DNA of 64,000 nt from Paracyclopina nana. Taxonomy: Eukaryota; Arthropoda; Copepoda; Cyclopoida; Cyclopettidae. Each line of letters opens with the position of its first letter. Position 1 is the stretch's first letter. The DNA lies in assembly GCA_019096065.1 (NCBI GenBank), contig JAGUCH010000006.1, positions 1,942,001 to 2,006,000 of the forward strand, read 5' to 3'. Position numbers and translations under genes: made by a program. Below are positions 61,026 through 64,000 of the stretch, in pieces. The notes beneath the pieces are model-generated. The model did no database searches and was not told the origin of the DNA. It worked only from the letters and a program-made list of their open reading frames with translations.

Positions 61026-64000
61026 ATGTCGACCTCTGAGGTCCCTATGGAGGACTTGCCCGTCCTCCAGCCCAACCCGGCGCCACCTTCAAATGAAGAG
61101 ACGAAGGAGGCCAGCGATGCAATCGGCTTAGCAGTCGAACAACGTGAGGTCATCCAGGAGTTTGACCACCTTGGGGTCTCCACGGGCAGCATTGCTGCCC
61201 AAACACCAGGTAATGACGAGTCTAGCATTGCTACTCTTGGTACCAAGGAGAACATGAACACGGAAGAAATGGAAGTCGATCAAGCCTCTCCACGTTATGC
61301 TCCCTCTGAACTCAGCGATCGAATCGAATCGGGCAGCATCTCCACAAGTATTTTCAATCTCACCGATGGAGAAGAATCCCTGACGATCAACGCCGATCCT
61401 GAAAAGGATATGGATCTTCTTGACGAGGATGAGGAATTGGGTGAGTTGCCAAGCTCCAGAAAGAAGGTCGATGAAGCAGCTGACACAAGAAAAAAGGGCG
61501 AGTCAAGAGGAAGCAAAAGTGCCCCGAGCTCCAGAAGCTCTTCCAGTCGTAGGTCGAGTTCGTCGCGGGAGTCTTCATCTCGGTCCTCATCGTCCCGAAA
61601 TTATCGAAGCTCGTCAGCCTCTGCTTCATCCGGAACATCCCGGGTGAAGATTAAAAGGCCTGATTTCACCCCAGTCACTTTCAAGACACCATTGTCCAGG
61701 GATTCACGTTCAACTCATGAACGACGTGAGCGAGATCGCCGGGGAGTAGAGAAGAAGAAGGATGAGTCTTCCTCAGGCAGGTCCTCAGTCTTTGCCAGGC
61801 TTGGGACCAAGATTGAAGACAAACAATTCGATGACAACGTGTTCGTGTTCAGGGACCTGAGTAGCAATGTGCTACGAGATGAGTTTGGTATCGCAAGACC
61901 TAATAACCTTTCATTGCTGTATTTAGGACCGGATCTTCCTTCTCGATTCGAGGAGCGTCGAGCTATGCTCGCGGATCAGATCCGAATTATTGGCATTGCC
62001 AATCAAGCTCATCGGCTTGTCTTCGAGGATGAGGCCTTATCTTTGCCAGGAGATGTGCTGCTTTGCAGCTATTGCGATCCTGGAGTAAGCTTCCTGGGCC
62101 ACTCCCTTTCTTATGGACAGAGGGACGCTGATGATTCCAGGGAGGAAGCGCATCGCGCAATGGAGCCAGCAGCGGCCGCACGTGCTGACAACACCAGGAT
62201 TGCTGGCCTCTGTGGAGGACGACCTCCGCTCTACGTGATGGGAGTGTGTCACCCGAAGCTCGCAGCTCACTATGACAAGTACGAGCTTGACTGCGTGTTT
62301 GCCAGCCCACCTGTGCATCCTCTTCGGCGCGGGCCCTTGGAGGGAGAAATGCTCCTGCGAGCTGTGAAGATTTGGGATGTACGCAAGGCCTTTGCTTCAG
62401 TGATGGTGAAAGGACTTTTTTGCGAGTCGCCTCCCAATGAGGACGAATGTCTTCGACAGGTGTTGTCGTTGGGCAGCCTCAATCAAGATGCGTCAGTTCC
62501 AGAGTGGCTGTCTCGCTTCTGGCATCACCTTGCACGTGTGCCCGCTTTGGCCTCATTGGCCGACCCCTTCGGCAACCCAGATCTTTGGGCCGCTGCGCTG
62601 AGGACTGCCTCATTTGTGGCACCCGCATTGCGAGCACCACCACCTAACTTGGACTTGTGTGGACAAGAGAGCTCTCCTCTGTGCCCACGTGTGGAAGCAT
62701 TGCTTCAAAACTCCTCCTGCAATGCAGAATGTCCGGCTGACAACTGTGCCTTGCACAAGGTGCCCGAGGGCCCGCATGACGCCCAAGTTCGTGGCGAAAT
62801 GGGTGAGCAATGCTACACCTATTTTTCCCTCAAAGAAGCCATTGAAGCCATCAAGCTTGGAGACGGCCCGTTTGATTGTCGACCTCGGGGAGGTTTTCGC
62901 AATGTTCTAGTTCTTGAGAACGACGAACAATGGCCCGCAATGGAGGAACTTCTAGAGAGCAAGTACGCCTTCTTCAGCAGCATTGCTGCTTGGAGCGTCA
63001 TGACGAGTCAAGTGGTGTCATGGACCATTGGAGCACTGCAGAGGATGAAGATGACGACCACTGGCAAACCTAATGAGGGATGTTTTACCTTGATGGGTGC
63101 TGGCTCCTTCAATGGCACTCTTTTGCTCATCCAGTGCAACTATGGTGGCATCGGCCAGACTTTTGCAGGAGCAAAAGTTCCGCAGAAGATCGTGCAGCTC
63201 CTGGAGTCACAAGAAGTGCGGGTCGTCGGCTTCAACCTGGGAGAAGAAAAGCGCTACTCTGACCTTGGCATTGAGATCAGAGGGAAGTGCGATGCCAACT
63301 TGGTGGCTCTGGCGCTGTTTCCGCAGGCTGGTGAGGCTCCCGCAACCATGAAGAGCAACCTCACTTACGTTGCCACTCGTCTTGGAGCTCTGGCTGTTCC
63401 AATCCTGGTCACGGCCTCAAGAAAAAACAAGCTTCAGTTGCCACCTCCCAGGAAGACTTTTTGTTATGACCGAGACAATGACGATTTCAGTGTCTCCTAC
63501 AAGAAGTGGACCTCGCAAATGCAGATGTACGTGTGGATGCAGCACGCCATCTCCGGAGCCTCCATTCTTGCTCTGGTAGTGAGAGGCCTGCTCAGGCAGG
63601 GGTTTGGCCTCCAAACGGATGTGGTGCGCATTGCGCACATGTATCTGGATAGGATACGCAACAACCGCAGCACGGGCAAATTGGTCAAGACCGACGAGGA
63701 GATGAGGCCCTTTAACAAAGAAGAGCCATTTACCGTGACCTCGCATTGCGAGGATGGCGTGCCCGCTCTCTGGATGTGGCTGTTGAAGGAGCAACAGGCT
63801 TCATGCCTCAACAGTGCCCTGGCCACGCGCACCTTTTTGCGCAAGGGAGCTCGACGCTATGCCTTCGACCTCCATCTTGTTTCAAAGCAGTTGGCCTCGG
63901 ACTTTATGGCCATTGTGAGAAAGCCGCCAGGGAAGCTCACTTGGAGAGACATTATCGACATCGTCTTTTCAAAGGGGCGCATTGCGCCCCACTTTTGCAA
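61026..64000 (+). CDS. SR-rich protein with degenerate exonuclease-like region, cut by window end
   Basis: An open frame of 991 codons with no stop before the window ends. The start (MSTSEVPMEDLPVLQPNPAPP) lies just after a TATA-box candidate. The N-terminal 150 residues are acidic (DPEKDMDLLDEDEELGEL), followed by a Ser/Arg-rich tract (SSRSSSSRRSSSSRESSSRS) and a basic segment. The remaining 700 or so residues are globular in composition. Residues at about 720-780 (VPQKIVQLLESQEVRVVGFN, then LGIEIRGKCDANLVALALF) resemble the middle of DEDD-type 3'-5' exonucleases (MUT-7/WRN-like), but the first acidic motif is not visible, so activity is doubtful. No membrane segment or signal peptide argues against an envelope protein. 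It shares the GCATTGC palindromes with the retroelement upstream and may be part of the same element. Its family is unknown to me. Confidence 0.7.
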   Translation, partial: MSTSEVPMEDLPVLQPNPAPPSNEETKEASDAIGLAVEQREVIQEFDHLGVSTGSIAAQTPGNDESSIATLGTKENMNTEEMEVDQASPRYAPSELSDRIESGSISTSIFNLTDGEESLTINADPEKDMDLLDEDEELGELPSSRKKVDEAADTRKKGESRGSKSAPSSRSSSSRRSSSSRESSSRSSSSRNYRSSSASASSGTSRVKIKRPDFTPVTFKTPLSRDSRSTHERRERDRRGVEKKKDESSSGRSSVFARLGTKIEDKQFDDNVFVFRDLSSNVLRDEFGIARPNNLSLLYLGPDLPSRFEERRAMLADQIRIIGIANQAHRLVFEDEALSLPGDVLLCSYCDPGVSFLGHSLSYGQRDADDSREEAHRAMEPAAAARADNTRIAGLCGGRPPLYVMGVCHPKLAAHYDKYELDCVFASPPVHPLRRGPLEGEMLLRAVKIWDVRKAFASVMVKGLFCESPPNEDECLRQVLSLGSLNQDASVPEWLSRFWHHLARVPALASLADPFGNPDLWAAALRTASFVAPALRAPPPNLDLCGQESSPLCPRVEALLQNSSCNAECPADNCALHKVPEGPHDAQVRGEMGEQCYTYFSLKEAIEAIKLGDGPFDCRPRGGFRNVLVLENDEQWPAMEELLESKYAFFSSIAAWSVMTSQVVSWTIGALQRMKMTTTGKPNEGCFTLMGAGSFNGTLLLIQCNYGGIGQTFAGAKVPQKIVQLLESQEVRVVGFNLGEEKRYSDLGIEIRGKCDANLVALALFPQAGEAPATMKSNLTYVATRLGALAVPILVTASRKNKLQLPPPRKTFCYDRDNDDFSVSYKKWTSQMQMYVWMQHAISGASILALVVRGLLRQGFGLQTDVVRIAHMYLDRIRNNRSTGKLVKTDEEMRPFNKEEPFTVTSHCEDGVPALWMWLLKEQQASCLNSALATRTFLRKGARRYAFDLHLVSKQLASDFMAIVRKPPGKLTWRDIIDIVFSKGRIAPHFC
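61184..61200 (+). repeat. 17-base perfect palindrome of the GCATTGC family
   Basis: GGGCAGCATTGCTGCCC: five arm pairs around the core, inside the SR-rich open frame. Confidence 0.9.
63974..63990 (+). repeat. 17-base perfect palindrome of the GCATTGC family
   Basis: GGGGCGCATTGCGCCCC: five arm pairs, ten bases from the window end, so the family probably continues outside. Confidence 0.9.

Larger units (their letters stand above)
51796..63990. repeat. dispersed GCATTGC/GCAATGC palindromes with covarying arms
   Basis: By hand I find 43 exact cores. Core starts, with complementary flanking pairs in brackets: 51798(2), 51938(3), 52000(3), 52603(3), 53290(1), 53417(4), 54312(2), 54417(2), 54540(4), 54875(3), 55638(2), 55793(2), 56016(2), 56028(0), 56166(3), 56292(3), 56562(0), 56912(4), 57053(3), 57846(2), 57998(4), 58259(2), 58284(3), 58965(1), 59072(3), 59124(2), 59213(2), 60188(5), 60691(2), 60706(2), 60786(1), 60822(3), 61189(5), 61225(2), 61993(4), 62625(1), 62697(3), 62719(2), 62807(1), 62980(4), 63628(4), 63743(4), 63979(5). 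Two further sites have a one-base core change that leaves a G-T pair: 54270 (GTAATGC, 4 pairs) and 58689 (GCGTTGC, 4 pairs). Uniform base use predicts about 1.5 cores in this length. Confidence 0.9.

Noticed and set aside
61026-64000. Reading the last open frame as an envelope gene
   Set aside because: There is no signal peptide, membrane segment or typical cysteine pattern in the part available.

Overview
The window is animal nuclear DNA. Genes are split by short introns with GT-AG borders, intergenic DNA is AT-rich, and the families are metazoan: DEG/ENaC channels, Krüppel-like factors (KLF), a C11orf54-type hydrolase, a WDR27-like WD40 protein and an SR-rich Cwc21/SRRM2-like splicing protein. 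Compact genes, tandem degenerin-type channels and a BEL/Pao retroelement suggest an invertebrate, probably an arthropod such as a small crustacean. The species cannot be fixed from the sequence alone.

Layout. 1-1024 holds the last five exons of a C11orf54 (DUF1907) homologue. 2078-6386 holds three tandem, unusually short DEG/ENaC channel genes; the first two overlap by four bases. 8573-9551, 18318-19445 and 38735-40278 (minus) hold three KLF paralogues separated by long gene-poor DNA. Between the last two lie a minus-strand coiled-coil gene (25324-26426) and a two-exon gene for a small secreted Cys/His/Gly-rich peptide (36750-37293). 42389-46032 (minus) is an SRRM2/Cwc21-like gene with an RS-rich tail, and 46883-51382 (minus) is a 14-exon WDR27-like gene.

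From about 51.7 kb the sequence changes. A 5' LTR-like segment and primer-binding site lead into a BEL/Pao retroelement: ORF1, a proline-rich ORF2, and a gag/protease/RT/RNase H/integrase frame ending at 60682. A +1 frame change and one in-frame TGA separate these parts. No second LTR was seen before the window ends. A TATA-box candidate then precedes another open frame (61026 to beyond 64000), encoding an SR-rich protein with a weak, degenerate 3'-5' exonuclease-like region.

The most unusual signal is a family of tiny palindromes built on GCATTGC/GCAATGC. I counted 43 exact cores between 51.7 and 64 kb. In 36 of them at least two flanking base pairs are complementary, and the arm sequence differs from copy to copy, as in GGGAGCATTGCTCCC, GTGCGCATTGCGCAC and TGTGGCATTGCCACA. 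They lie in the LTR, in coding sequence in different frames, in the post-pol spacer and in the last open frame. The preceding 51.7 kb has only about four cores, none with more than one flanking pair. This looks like a dispersed hairpin or dyad system tied to the mobile locus. Exon boundaries were inferred by eye from reading frame, splice signals and paralogue alignment; no database search was run.
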